A stretch of DNA of 64,000 nucleotides from JALCOL01 sp022649665 (GCA_030372335.1 JAUDCW010000013.1); one strand, 5' to 3'; positions 8,137 to 16,793 are shown, counted from the stretch's first letter. Made by a program: numbers and translations. The notes: generated by a model not told the origin, from the letters alone.

Positions 8137-9879
8137 ATGTTCAAAAAAAGCGAATTAATCGAAGCAGTTTTAACCGCAGCTAAAAAACAGCCCGCAGACT
8201 TGGTGATCAAAAACGGAAAAATCGTCAATGTGTTCACAAAAAAAATTACTGAAGCAGATGTCGCCATCAAAGATGGCATGATCGTGGGCTTAGGTGACTA
8301 TGACGGCAAAGAGACATTTGACGCAAAAGGAAAATATATTGTTCCTGGCTTGATCGATGGCCATATGCATGTCGAAAGTACATTGCTGCCCCCAGAAGAA
8401 TATGCCAAACTTTCTTTATCGCACGGCGTCACGACTGCGATCGCTGATCCGCATGAAATCGGGAATGTCAAAGGTGAAGTTGGGCTAGAATTCATGCTTG
8501 ATTCCGCTAGTTGCGCACCGATGAATCTCTATTATATGATTCCTTCCTGCGTGCCTACGACGATTTTTGAAACTAATGGCGCAACGATCGATGCCGCAAT
8601 GATCAAAAGATTCTATGAGAAGTATCCTGATCAAGTTTTGGGTCTTGCTGAAGTAATGAACTTTCCGGCAGTGGCCAATGCCGACCCGGAGATGATCGAT
8701 AAGCTCTATGAAACGATTGCAGCGAATAAAGTCATTGACGGCCATGCTGCCGGAATCAGCAAAGAAGATCTGAATGTTTACTTGGCCGCGCAGATCCGGA
8801 CCGATCATGAAGCAGTTTCTCTGCAAGATGCTAAAGATCGCCTTGATTTGGGTATGTATTTGCTGATGCGCCAAGGAACAGCAGCAAAAGACTTGCTGAA
8901 CTTGCTGCCGGCAGTTGACCAAAACAACATTGATCGCTGCGCAATGGTAACAGATGACAAACTAGCAAATGAACTGCTTGCTGAAGGCTCAATCGATCAT
9001 ATGATCCGCATGGCCGTTAAAGCCGGTAAAACACCGCTAGAAGCCATTCAAATGGCAACGATCAATCCTGCACAATTCTTCCATTTAAATCGCCTAGGAG
9101 CAATTGGCGCCGGCTATCAAGCCGATCTCGTAATTGCACCTGATTTGGATGATTTTGAGGTGGAGACGGTGTTCCACAAAGGCGAAATTGTTGCTCAAAA
9201 TGGAAAATTCTGTGGGACTCTCGCGAAAGAGCCGAACCCTGCATTAGTAAAACAGCTTGAAAAAATCGATATCAATCCAATTGAAATCAGTGATCTGCAA
9301 CTTCCGCTTGTCGGTGATATAGCAAAAGTGATCGAGATCATTCCAAACAGCTTAGTTACCAAAAAATTAGTTGAAAAAGTTAACAAAAAAGACGGCTTCT
9401 TCCAACCCGATATCGCAAAAGATCTGTTGAAAATCGCAGTAGTCAATCGCTATCAAAAACCAACGATCACAAATACTGCGATCATTAAAGGATTCGGGCT
9501 CAAGGAAGGCGCCATCGCGACCTCGATCGCTCATGATTCGCATAATTTACTGACTGTCGGCACGAATGACGAAGACATGATGACTGCCATTAATTATTTA
9601 ATTGAAAATGGCGGCGGGATGGTTGCTGTGAAAGACCAGAAAGTAATCGGCTTTGTTCCTCTCAAGATCGGCGGCTTGATGAGTGTTGAACCAATGGAGG
9701 TTGTCGGCAAAAAAGTCGATGAAGTCGTTGCTGCAGCTCATGAACTAGGTGCAGCTAGAAACTTTGATCCGTTCCTGACGCTCTCCTTTATGAGTCTGGC
9801 AGTAATTCCAGAAATAAAGCTTACCGATAAAGGATTGTTTGACTTTGCTGAGTTCAACTTAACAACGATCGAACCATAA
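8137..9879 (+). CDS. ade: Adenine deaminase
   Basis: This 580-residue amidohydrolase hydrolyses adenine to hypoxanthine and ammonia. Metal-site motifs are in order: PGLIDGHMHVEST, HGVTTAIADPHEIGN, then DGHAAGISKEDLNVY and RTDHEA. The length fits bacterial Ade/AdeC. The start is the ATG at 8137, preceded by AAGGAAGGG; an in-frame TTG at 8104 lacks a ribosome site. It is in an operon with the purine permease, giving an adenine uptake and salvage unit. The product hypoxanthine feeds purine salvage, and purA for remaking AMP lies elsewhere in the window. The gene is followed by a repeat-like element and a terminator. Confidence 0.92.
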   Translation: MFKKSELIEAVLTAAKKQPADLVIKNGKIVNVFTKKITEADVAIKDGMIVGLGDYDGKETFDAKGKYIVPGLIDGHMHVESTLLPPEEYAKLSLSHGVTTAIADPHEIGNVKGEVGLEFMLDSASCAPMNLYYMIPSCVPTTIFETNGATIDAAMIKRFYEKYPDQVLGLAEVMNFPAVANADPEMIDKLYETIAANKVIDGHAAGISKEDLNVYLAAQIRTDHEAVSLQDAKDRLDLGMYLLMRQGTAAKDLLNLLPAVDQNNIDRCAMVTDDKLANELLAEGSIDHMIRMAVKAGKTPLEAIQMATINPAQFFHLNRLGAIGAGYQADLVIAPDLDDFEVETVFHKGEIVAQNGKFCGTLAKEPNPALVKQLEKIDINPIEISDLQLPLVGDIAKVIEIIPNSLVTKKLVEKVNKKDGFFQPDIAKDLLKIAVVNRYQKPTITNTAIIKGFGLKEGAIATSIAHDSHNLLTVGTNDEDMMTAINYLIENGGGMVAVKDQKVIGFVPLKIGGLMSVEPMEVVGKKVDEVVAAAHELGAARNFDPFLTLSFMSLAVIPEIKLTDKGLFDFAEFNLTTIEP

Positions 9880-9904
9880 ACTCGCAACTGCACGAAAAGA
9901 TATT

Positions 9905-9969
9905 ATGACAAACGTGCTCAGTTTTGAGATTTTCGGGAGCCTACTCCGAAGAAGCTCATTTGAAACACC
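9905..9969 (+). repeat. Intergenic repeat element, copy A
   Basis: ATGACAAACGTGCT (from 9905) and TCCGAAGAAGCT followed by TTTGAAACACC (9945-9969) recur almost identically at 28592-28635. Here 24 extra bases separate the two conserved blocks. Each copy is followed within about 15-20 bp by a hairpin whose stem contains TGACA/TGTCA. The function is unknown. Confidence 0.55.
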
Positions 9970-9984
9970 GTCTATGAAAAAAGA

Positions 9985-10020
9985 ACCCTGACATTGCTTT
10001 TGTCAGGGTCTCTTTTCGTT
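9985..10020 (+). terminator. Intrinsic terminator of the permease-ade operon
   Basis: ACCCTGACA (9985-9993) pairs with TGTCAGGGT (10001-10009) around a 7-nt loop, followed by a T-rich tail. The following 10021-10333 contains no gene that I can support. Confidence 0.8.
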
Positions 10021-10333
10021 TTCAATCTTATTTCGATGACTCGTTCCATGTATTCAGGAAATGCTTTCATCTCTTGCGAATAGTTTACTTCTTTGTCCGT
10101 GAAGATTTCAGTTTGTTTTCATTAGAAATAAAGAAATACATGCCCTATTGATTATTTTTTAATCATCAACTAAATTTTTCAATCCACAAATTCATGAAAG
10201 TTGTCCATAAACTTTTGTGTAAAACTAGCATTCTATTCACCAATATTCGTTAAAAAATCACAAAAGTATTGTTTACGAAACATCAACGAACATATGTGTG
10301 TGATTATTTATTAATTTCTTCTGCTAATTGAAA

Positions 10334-10349
10334 TGTTTCACGTGAAACA
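10334..10349. other. parS centromere site (ParB-binding)
   Basis: TGTTTCACGTGAAACA is a perfect 16-bp palindrome identical to the consensus parS bound by Spo0J/ParB in Firmicutes. It sits in non-coding DNA 5 bp beyond the end of the ABC permease gene and about 31 kb from oriC. ParA and ParB are encoded at 55244-56912. The seven T after the palindrome resemble a terminator, but no plus-strand gene runs into it unterminated. Confidence 0.9.
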
Positions 10350-10354
10350 TTTTT

Positions 10355-11359
10355 TTACTGCGCTTTTAGCGGGTGAAGAAGCATCCACAAGAAGTATGGG
10401 GCTCCCAGAACGGCGATAATCGTTCCAGCAGGCAGCTCACCACTTTGTAAAACTACCCGTCCGATCGTATCTGCTCCCAGCAGAAGAAACCCTCCTAAAA
10501 GAGCGACCAGCGGCAAAAGCTGCCGATGTTTTGAAAAGTCAGCCTGTTTGATCATATGCGGCGCGATCAGACCTAAAAAGCCGATCCCGCCGGTTGCTGA
10601 AACCCCGATTCCAGCTAAGATAACAGCGAACAGCAGTAAAAGATTGCGCTCGCGCGATGCATTGATCCCCAATAAAATCGCTTGATCTTCTCCCAGCATC
10701 AAAATATCCAATACTTTGCTTTTGAACAGCGCAAGCGGGAAGATCACTAAAATCGTCAAAAACAAGATCAGCACGAAATTCCAATTATCGCCCCAGATCG
10801 AACCTGCCAGCCAAGTAACTAGGAAGCGGTACTTCTCACTGTCGACTTTTGTCGTCAACAAAATATTGACCGCATTCATCCCCGCTCCGATCGCAACCCC
10901 GGTCAAAATCAACCGGATCGGTACGAGCCCATTCATCTTTGAATATGAAAAGGCGATCGTCAAAATGACAGACAAGATCGCACCTGCCAAAGCACATAGC
11001 GGCAACAGATAATATAGGTTTGTGTTCCCTGTCAAAAATAATAAATAAAACATGACACCGATTCCTGCACCGGCATTGATTCCCAAAATTCCGGGATCTG
11101 CCAGTGGATTTCGCAAAACTGTCTGCAAGATCAGTCCTGAAAGTGCCAAACATGCTCCAGCCAGCAGCGCAACAAAGATTCGCGGAAGACGAAACTCAAA
11201 CAACAACAGTTCAGTTCTTCGACTCATATTCCCGCTGAGAACTTCAAGCAGATCTTTTCCGCTGAGTGCCAGTTTTCCCACCAGCAGACTAACGATCAGC
11301 AATCCTGCGATACAAATCAGCAGAATTATCAAGAGTTTCAAAGACCGTTTTTTCATCAA
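10355..11359 (-). CDS. Iron-siderophore ABC transporter permease (FecCD family), second subunit
   Basis: The 334-residue protein with about nine hydrophobic helices belongs to the FecCD/BtuC permease family. It has family motifs RLPRIFVALLAGACLALSG and GGIGFLGLIAPHM, the latter being the cytoplasmic coupling region that contacts the ATPase. Its start overlaps the stop of the other permease gene by 4 bp (ATGA), so the two are translationally coupled and should form a heterodimeric channel. Transport of a ferric siderophore or haem-like ligand is inferred from the family and from Fur-like sites upstream of the operon. Confidence 0.88.
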   Translation of the reverse strand: MMKKRSLKLLIILLICIAGLLIVSLLVGKLALSGKDLLEVLSGNMSRRTELLLFEFRLPRIFVALLAGACLALSGLILQTVLRNPLADPGILGINAGAGIGVMFYLLFLTGNTNLYYLLPLCALAGAILSVILTIAFSYSKMNGLVPIRLILTGVAIGAGMNAVNILLTTKVDSEKYRFLVTWLAGSIWGDNWNFVLILFLTILVIFPLALFKSKVLDILMLGEDQAILLGINASRERNLLLLFAVILAGIGVSATGGIGFLGLIAPHMIKQADFSKHRQLLPLVALLGGFLLLGADTIGRVVLQSGELPAGTIIAVLGAPYFLWMLLHPLKAQ

Positions 11360-12363
11360 CTAGCCACCTCCCGGCTTCTTGCCATCAATAGGAAGAATGG
11401 CACGCCAAGGAGTGCAACGACCGCCCCGCTTGGTGTTTCAAACGGCGGATTGATCATTCGCGCGGCTAAATCAGCTGCTGTCAGCAAAATCGCACCACCC
11501 ACCGCTGAAAAAGGCAAGATATAGCGATAGTCGCTGCCGACAAAGAAGCTCATAATATGCGGGACCATCAAGCCGACAAAGCCGATCGATCCGACGATCG
11601 AAACAGATACTCCGGCAAGTCCTAAAACCAGCAAGCTGACGATCACGCGGGTTCGCGAAGGATTCAACCCTAAATTGACAGCAGTCTCTTCACTGATATG
11701 GATCAGTGTGATCGCTTTGCCTAAAGTAAGCGAGATCAGCAGTAAAACAACGAAAGTCGGCGCCAGAATAGCGACTTGCGTCCAAGTGATCACGCTTGTT
11801 CCGCCAAGCGTCCAAAAGGCCAGATCACGATTCAAATTAAACAAAAGCGAGATCATTTGCGAAAGGGCGACAAACAATGCACTGATTCCCGCCCCAGCTA
11901 GAATCAGCCGAAGCGGAGAAGAGGCAAACGGATTGCTGAAAGCAATCGCATAGATCGATGCTACCCCTAGAGCAGCACCGATAAACGAGGCACCTAAAAT
12001 GGAAAAATAGCCAGCATGAGGCAAAAGCGCAAAACAAACCGCCAATCCTAATCCTGCACCAGCATTGATCCCCAGCAACCCGGTGTCAGCTAGCGGATTG
12101 CGCGTGATCCCCTGCATCATTGCTCCGGCAATAGCAAAAGAGGCACCAACCAGCGCCGTTCCGAGAACACGCGGCAAACGGATCGTTCGGAAAACTTGCT
12201 GCGCTTGGTTTGTTCGATCAAAATCGAAAAGAGCACGATTGATGTCTGCAAAGCTTAAATCAGCGGCACCCCATTTTAATGAAAAAAGAAAAACAATTGC
12301 TAAAAGCAGCAATGCCAACAGAAAAAGCAGCAGATAATAAGCATGCGACCGCTTATTTTTCAT
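11356..12363 (-). CDS. Iron-siderophore ABC transporter permease (FecCD family), first subunit
   Basis: The 335-residue paralogue of the downstream permease has the same motifs: IRLPRVLGTALVGASFAIAG and GSIGFVGLMVPHI. The ATG at 12363 is chosen because AAAGGAGG lies just before it; a GTG nine bases earlier would sit inside that ribosome site. It overlaps the ATPase gene by 11 bp, so ATPase, permease and permease are read from one message. Together they make the inner-membrane part of an iron-complex importer. Confidence 0.88.
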   Translation of the reverse strand: MKNKRSHAYYLLLFLLALLLLAIVFLFSLKWGAADLSFADINRALFDFDRTNQAQQVFRTIRLPRVLGTALVGASFAIAGAMMQGITRNPLADTGLLGINAGAGLGLAVCFALLPHAGYFSILGASFIGAALGVASIYAIAFSNPFASSPLRLILAGAGISALFVALSQMISLLFNLNRDLAFWTLGGTSVITWTQVAILAPTFVVLLLISLTLGKAITLIHISEETAVNLGLNPSRTRVIVSLLVLGLAGVSVSIVGSIGFVGLMVPHIMSFFVGSDYRYILPFSAVGGAILLTAADLAARMINPPFETPSGAVVALLGVPFFLLMARSREVAS

Positions 12364-13162
12364 CCCCTGCACCTCCTTTTGAAAGGAGATCGTAACTAAG
12401 AAGAAGCGGGCGCATACTGTGCGGATCTTTGACGATTTCCGCTTCGATTTCGAAAAGTGTCCGAAACCATTTCGGCGTCAGGACCTCTTCAGGGGTTCCC
12501 TGAACCAGGATTTTGCCGGCCTTCATTCCCAAGATCTCATCTGAAAAACGCGAAGCCAGATTCATATCATGAATCGACATGATGATCGTTTTCCCGCTGT
12601 CGCGGTTGATCGACTGCAGCAGATCCAATACTTCCAACTGATGAGCAGGGTCTAAAAACGTCGTTGGTTCATCAAGCAGCAGCACTTCAGTATCTTGCGC
12701 TAATGCCATTGCGATCCACGCACGCTGCCGCTGTCCGCCTGACAGATCAGCCAGGGGCCGCTCTTTGATGTACACGATATCAGTTACCTCAAGCGCCCAA
12801 TCGATTTTTTCCTGGTCGGCTTTCGTCAACCCTTGAAATGGTTTTTGATAAGGAAAACGACCATAAGAAACCAAATCCTCGACAGTGATCCCGAGATTTC
12901 CCTCGCTGTTTTGCGCCAACATTGTCATTTGTTTCGCTAACTCTTTATTGGCATATTCTTGAATCGGCCTTTCTTTCAAAAAGATCTCGCCTTTTGCCTG
13001 CGGGAGAATCCGCGCCAGTGATTTAAGCAATGTCGATTTTCCACAACCATTCGGTCCAATCAAACTGGTGACCTTTCCTGTTTTAAAATTCACCGCTAAT
13101 TGATCGATCACCAAGCCGCGGTTATATCCTGCCTGTATATTTTTTGCTGTTAATATATCCAT
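12353..13162 (-). CDS. Iron-siderophore ABC transporter ATP-binding protein (FhuC/FecE type)
   Basis: The 269-residue ATPase has Walker A GPNGCGKST (residues ~36-44), the signature LSGGQRQRAW, Walker B VLLLDEPTTFLD and the switch histidine in SIHDMN. It powers import through the two permeases encoded next on the same strand. It is the first gene of the minus-strand operon and is divergent from the gene for the binding lipoprotein across a 163-bp region with Fur-like palindromes. Confidence 0.92.
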   Translation of the reverse strand: MDILTAKNIQAGYNRGLVIDQLAVNFKTGKVTSLIGPNGCGKSTLLKSLARILPQAKGEIFLKERPIQEYANKELAKQMTMLAQNSEGNLGITVEDLVSYGRFPYQKPFQGLTKADQEKIDWALEVTDIVYIKERPLADLSGGQRQRAWIAMALAQDTEVLLLDEPTTFLDPAHQLEVLDLLQSINRDSGKTIIMSIHDMNLASRFSDEILGMKAGKILVQGTPEEVLTPKWFRTLFEIEAEIVKDPHSMRPLLLSYDLLSKGGAGDEK

Positions 13163-13183
13163 AAAAGACCACCTTATATCTTA

Positions 13184-13206
13184 GTTTTCAATGAAAACCG
13201 TTCTCA
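13184..13206 (-). promoter_or_regulatory. Fur-like operator before the ABC transporter operon
   Basis: GTTTTCAATGAAAAC (13184-13198) is a perfect 7-1-7 palindrome. It overlaps TGAAAACCGTTCTCA (13192-13206), which resembles the TGAGAATNATTCTCA form of the Fur box with few mismatches. The site lies 22 bases upstream of the ATPase start, where a repressor would block transcription. Confidence 0.55.
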
Positions 13207-13286
13207 ATCATATCGTTTAATTATATAAAAAACATGGTAGCTTGGCAATCAAAAGCTCCCTTATTGACAAAATCACCACTATAAAC

Positions 13287-13305
13287 GATACTGATAATCA
13301 GTATC
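13287..13305 (+). promoter_or_regulatory. Fur box before the binding-lipoprotein gene
   Basis: GATACTGATAATCAGTATC is a perfect 9-1-9 palindrome with the spacing and composition of a Fur box (GATAATGATTATCATTATC). It ends 20 bases before the ATG of the lipoprotein gene, just ahead of its AGGAGG ribosome site. Iron-dependent repression is inferred. Confidence 0.7.
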
Positions 13306-13325
13306 AAAAATGATAGGAGGATTTT

Positions 13326-14264
13326 ATGAAAAAGAAATTTTTGGTTGCCGTTCTTGCGTTGGGCACAGTACTATTTTTGGCCTCTTGCAGTAATAGCGGA
13401 ACATCAACTGATTCCACTGGATCGAAAAGTACAAAAGAGCATGTAATGGAAGATGCTTTAGGACACAAGGTGACTATCCCTGCCAATCCGAAAAAGATCA
13501 TTGCCCCTTATTTAGAGGATTATCTGGTAGCGCTGAAAGTAAAACCTGAAGCGCAATGGACTGTCAATAATAATACCGTCCAAACTTATTTACAAAGCGA
13601 GTTGAAGGGAGTTCCAACTATCTCTTATGATCTCCCTTATGAAGAAGTTTTGAAATATGAACCAGATTTGCTGATGGTCAGCTCTTCTGCACTCGTCGAA
13701 GGCGGCAAATATGATCAATACAAAAAAATCGCCCCAACTTACGTTGTCAAAAATGGCGACAACGTCACGTGGCGCGATCAATTTCTTGATGTAGCGAATG
13801 TCTTAAATAAAAAAGGGCAAGCAGAGAAAGTATTAAAAAATTATGATCAACTGATTTCGAAAACAAAGAGCGACCTTGGAACCAAAATTTCAGACCATTC
13901 AGCAGCAATTCTTTGGATCACCAACAATCAAGTTTTCGTTGTCGGCGAAAAGCGCGGGACAGGCGATTTGCTGTACCAAAACCTTGGCTTTAAAACTCCG
14001 GCGCTGGTAAAAGAAATTTCCGAAAAGTCAAAAGATGAGTTCACTCAGTTGTCGCTTGAAAAATTAGCGGGTCTCGATGCCGATTATCTCTTTTTGATCA
14101 ACGGCGACAGTGAAAATACGATCCAAAATGAAGCTGTGTGGAAAGAGCTCCCAGCAGTGAAAAATAATCAAGTATATACTTTCAGCAAAGACAGTGCCTG
14201 GCTATATAAAGGTCCAGTCGCGAATACTCAAATCATTAATGATGTAACAAAGAGCTTGCAGTAA
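13326..14264 (+). CDS. Iron-siderophore ABC transporter substrate-binding lipoprotein (FecB/FhuD family)
   Basis: The 312-residue protein has a lipoprotein signal with lipobox LASC (Cys21). A two-lobed class III periplasmic-binding fold follows: an N-lobe opening with DALGHKVTIPANPKKI, and a C-lobe with AAILWITNNQVFVVGEKRGTGDLL. It is anchored outside the membrane and delivers the ferric ligand to the permeases encoded divergently. The ligand type cannot be told. The stop codon lies only 3 bp from the end of convergent manA, with no terminator between them. Confidence 0.88.
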   Translation: MKKKFLVAVLALGTVLFLASCSNSGTSTDSTGSKSTKEHVMEDALGHKVTIPANPKKIIAPYLEDYLVALKVKPEAQWTVNNNTVQTYLQSELKGVPTISYDLPYEEVLKYEPDLLMVSSSALVEGGKYDQYKKIAPTYVVKNGDNVTWRDQFLDVANVLNKKGQAEKVLKNYDQLISKTKSDLGTKISDHSAAILWITNNQVFVVGEKRGTGDLLYQNLGFKTPALVKEISEKSKDEFTQLSLEKLAGLDADYLFLINGDSENTIQNEAVWKELPAVKNNQVYTFSKDSAWLYKGPVANTQIINDVTKSLQ

Positions 14265-14267
14265 GAA

Positions 14268-15212
14268 TCATTGATGATTCGGATGAGCTAGAATAATCGT
14301 CAAATTGCCGACAACATCAACAAATGGCGTATCATTTGGGATCAAAAAACTCGATCCGAAAGATACTTCATAAGATTGATCGTTGTCGGTTATTTTTCCT
14401 GTTCCGGCAACGACTGTCCCCAGCATGAAATCCCCTTCGCGCTCCAATTGAAAAGGATTTACCACTTCTAGTTTGGTGACAGAAAAGAATGGACTGTTTA
14501 TAAAATTGGTGATTTTATTTCCGTTAATTTTCTTTATTTGATAATTTTCGTGAACTTTAGTTGATGGAACAGTAATGACATCCAGTGCTTCTTTAAGATG
14601 GAGGGGCCGAAGATGTCCATTCGCATCTTTACGGTCATAATCATAAAGACGATAAGTCGTATCCGAGCTTTGCTGCGGTTCCAGTATCAAGATTCCTTTG
14701 CCGATTGCATGGATCATCCCGCTTGGTACGTAGAAAAAATCCCCTTTTTTAACCGGCACGTGATGGAGCAATTTATCCCATTCGCCGTTGTCGATCATCG
14801 TTCTAAGCTCTTCTTCCGTTTTCGCGTTATGACCATAAACGATCTCTGCGCCCGGTTCAGCATCGATCACATACCAGCACTCTGTCTTCCCTAATCCGCC
14901 GCCATGTGTCTTTGCATAAGCATCATTTGGATGGACTTGAACTGATAGATCTTCATGGGCATCTAAGATCTTCATTAACAGTGGAAATTCTTTTTCAGTT
15001 GGATTTCCAAATAACTCAGGATGCTTTTCCCAAACTTGATTGAGCAGCTCACCTTGCAATTCACCATTGATGATTTTTGTTGGACCGTGCGGATGAGCGC
15101 TGATCGCCCAATCTTCACCAATATGGTCTTCTTTTAAATGAAAATAATCTGTCAGTGTTGATCCGCCCCAAATTTTTTGATGAAATACTGGTTGAAAGAA
15201 ATAAATACTCAT
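14268..15212 (-). CDS. manA: Mannose-6-phosphate isomerase, class I
   Basis: This 314-residue type I phosphomannose isomerase interconverts mannose-6-P and fructose-6-P. Zinc-site motifs are visible: LSVQVHPND (Gln and His), GKTECWYVI (Glu) and SGMIHAIGKG (His). The length matches the short Firmicute ManA. It starts 9 bp after the DUF536-like gene on the same strand and likely shares its transcript. It ends 3 bp from the convergent lipoprotein gene, so read-through or antisense overlap of the two 3' ends is expected. Confidence 0.93.
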   Translation of the reverse strand: MSIYFFQPVFHQKIWGGSTLTDYFHLKEDHIGEDWAISAHPHGPTKIINGELQGELLNQVWEKHPELFGNPTEKEFPLLMKILDAHEDLSVQVHPNDAYAKTHGGGLGKTECWYVIDAEPGAEIVYGHNAKTEEELRTMIDNGEWDKLLHHVPVKKGDFFYVPSGMIHAIGKGILILEPQQSSDTTYRLYDYDRKDANGHLRPLHLKEALDVITVPSTKVHENYQIKKINGNKITNFINSPFFSVTKLEVVNPFQLEREGDFMLGTVVAGTGKITDNDQSYEVSFGSSFLIPNDTPFVDVVGNLTIILAHPNHQ

Positions 15213-15221
15213 TTTTTCACC

Positions 15222-15878
15222 CTATTCTGTGTCTTTTTTTCCAAAGAGTCGGCTAAAAAAACCTTTTTTCTTTTGCTTTTCTGCTTGCTGCTCTTTTTCA
15301 TCCAACACCGCCTGCAATTCCTCCTGCTTTTTTTGCTCTGCTTCCAATGCTTCTTCTTTGGTTTGCAGCTCGGTATGCAGTTCGGCTTCTTTCTTTTCCC
15401 ATTCACTTTGTAATTCAGCAATTTGTTCTTGCTGCTTCGCTAGCGTTTCTTTGATCTTTTCATTTTCATCTTTTTCTTCCGCTTTTTCGGGAGCCGATAA
15501 TACAAGCTGTTGTTCCAAGTAATCGATTCGTTGTTCCGATTTTAATGAAAGCTGCTGCTGCTGATCCAATAATTTATGCAGCTGCTTTTTTTCTTCCTGC
15601 AGATTTAATACCAGATCCCGCAAAAAAACGATCTCATCCGGATCAAAATCTTCAAGATCGGCAGCATTCTCGTTCTTCTGGTTCTCTTCTTCAGGCGGAG
15701 TATAACCGAAACTGTCATTGATCAATTTTTGCCCTTCCGGAGAAATATAAAGGCGATTTCCTTTTGTTGTAATATATGGAGACATTTCAGTCGATAATGG
15801 TTCCTTTTTGATTTTTTGAAAAATTGCCTGTTTGGTTACTCCGATCGCATCAGCGATCTCTTTGATCGTTTTGTCCAT
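15222..15878 (-). CDS. DUF536-like HTH/coiled-coil protein
   Basis: The likely start is the ATG at 15878 (218 aa), with GAAGGAAG just upstream; an in-frame ATG at 15944 has no ribosome site. Residues 1-25 form an HTH-like segment (IKEIADAIGVTKQAIFQKIKK). A linker is followed by about 110 residues of Gln/Glu/Lys-rich coiled coil. The extreme C-terminus KKGFFSRLFGKK is an amphipathic, basic patch that could touch membrane. It resembles DUF536 proteins, often found on Firmicute plasmids beside replication genes, whose function I do not know. It is followed directly by manA. Confidence 0.65.
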   Translation of the reverse strand: MDKTIKEIADAIGVTKQAIFQKIKKEPLSTEMSPYITTKGNRLYISPEGQKLINDSFGYTPPEEENQKNENAADLEDFDPDEIVFLRDLVLNLQEEKKQLHKLLDQQQQLSLKSEQRIDYLEQQLVLSAPEKAEEKDENEKIKETLAKQQEQIAELQSEWEKKEAELHTELQTKEEALEAEQKKQEELQAVLDEKEQQAEKQKKKGFFSRLFGKKDTE

Positions 15879-15972
15879 TTTCTTCCTTCTTTCATCATTT
15901 GCTTGACGAATCATTCTCTTATATGATGCACTATTTTCACTCATCCGTCAATATCGTAAACTTCATCAACAC

Positions 15973-16012
15973 AAAAACAAGCAGCGGCACGCGCGTGCCG
16001 CTGCTTGTTTTT
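15973..16012 (-). terminator. Strong bidirectional terminator (40-bp perfect palindrome)
   Basis: Two perfectly complementary 20-base arms meet without spacer at 15992/15993, with a GC-rich core and A/T ends, so U-tracts form on either strand. It lies just after the GntR-type gene (minus strand) and before the DUF536-like gene, separating the two. Confidence 0.85.
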
Positions 16013-16031
16013 CGCTGATCGAATGTTCATT

Positions 16032-16793
16032 TTATTCAAAATAATTGATCAGCCGTTTCCGGATCATGCTGAATTTCAAAATATCGGTATCGACATACTC
16101 TTCTGCGACTACTAACGGTTCTTCATCATCATCATAATTGACGCTGCGCAAAAGCAAGATCGGCTTCTCTTCAAAATAGCTCAATTCAGATTTTTCTTCA
16201 CGATTTGAGACTAAAAGCTCGACTTTGTCCCAAGTCACTTTTTTGCCTGTCAATTGAAAAATATAATGAAAGATCGGTTTTGGAAAAGTCAGCAGTTCAT
16301 TAGGATCTTTCCCATTAAAAATATGAAGCGGTACGTAGTCTTCGCAAAACGCGCATGGCTTGCCATCCGCAAAATACATTTTTTGATAGAGCACAACTTT
16401 TTCATCAGCGCCGATCTGCAAAGAATCCTGCAGCTCCTCATCGGCATCTTGGACTGCTACTTTTAAAATCTCCACTTTCGGCTCATAACCGCTTGAACGA
16501 ATCAATGTGCTGAAGTGTCCAACTGGATTGAAATTTGCTTTGATTCCCAAATGAGTTGTATTGACAAAAGTTCCTTTTCCATGTTTACGGAAAATGACTC
16601 CTTCCGTGGCCAGCTCATCCAATACACTTCTAAGTGTCACGCGACTAACCCCAATGATTTCGCTTAACTGCTCCTCACGCGGCAACTTTACGTTTTTGCT
16701 CAAATCCATTTCATTGATATAATTAAGCAGTGCTTCGCGTGTACGGGTTTTAAGATCTTGAGGCTTGATAATTGGCGTATTCACATTTCCCAC
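16032..16793 (-). CDS. GntR-family transcriptional regulator with UTRA domain
   Basis: In the 253-residue protein, the N-terminal winged helix (EEQLSEIIGVSRVTLRSVLDEL, about residues 40-62, and the wing GVIFRKHGKGTFV) is followed by a UTRA effector domain from about residue 95. UTRA domains bind sugar phosphates, nucleotides or amino-acid derivatives; the ligand here is unknown. It is monocistronic, with its own promoter and a terminator after it. The nucleoside deaminase gene lies 118 bp upstream on the same strand and could be a target, but this is inference. Confidence 0.85.
   Translation of the reverse strand: MGNVNTPIIKPQDLKTRTREALLNYINEMDLSKNVKLPREEQLSEIIGVSRVTLRSVLDELATEGVIFRKHGKGTFVNTTHLGIKANFNPVGHFSTLIRSSGYEPKVEILKVAVQDADEELQDSLQIGADEKVVLYQKMYFADGKPCAFCEDYVPLHIFNGKDPNELLTFPKPIFHYIFQLTGKKVTWDKVELLVSNREEKSELSYFEEKPILLLRSVNYDDDEEPLVVAEEYVDTDILKFSMIRKRLINYFE

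Noticed and set aside
10331..10356. Palindrome plus T-run read as an intrinsic terminator
   Set aside because: The 16-bp core equals consensus parS exactly, and the upstream plus-strand operon already has its own terminator at 9985-10020.
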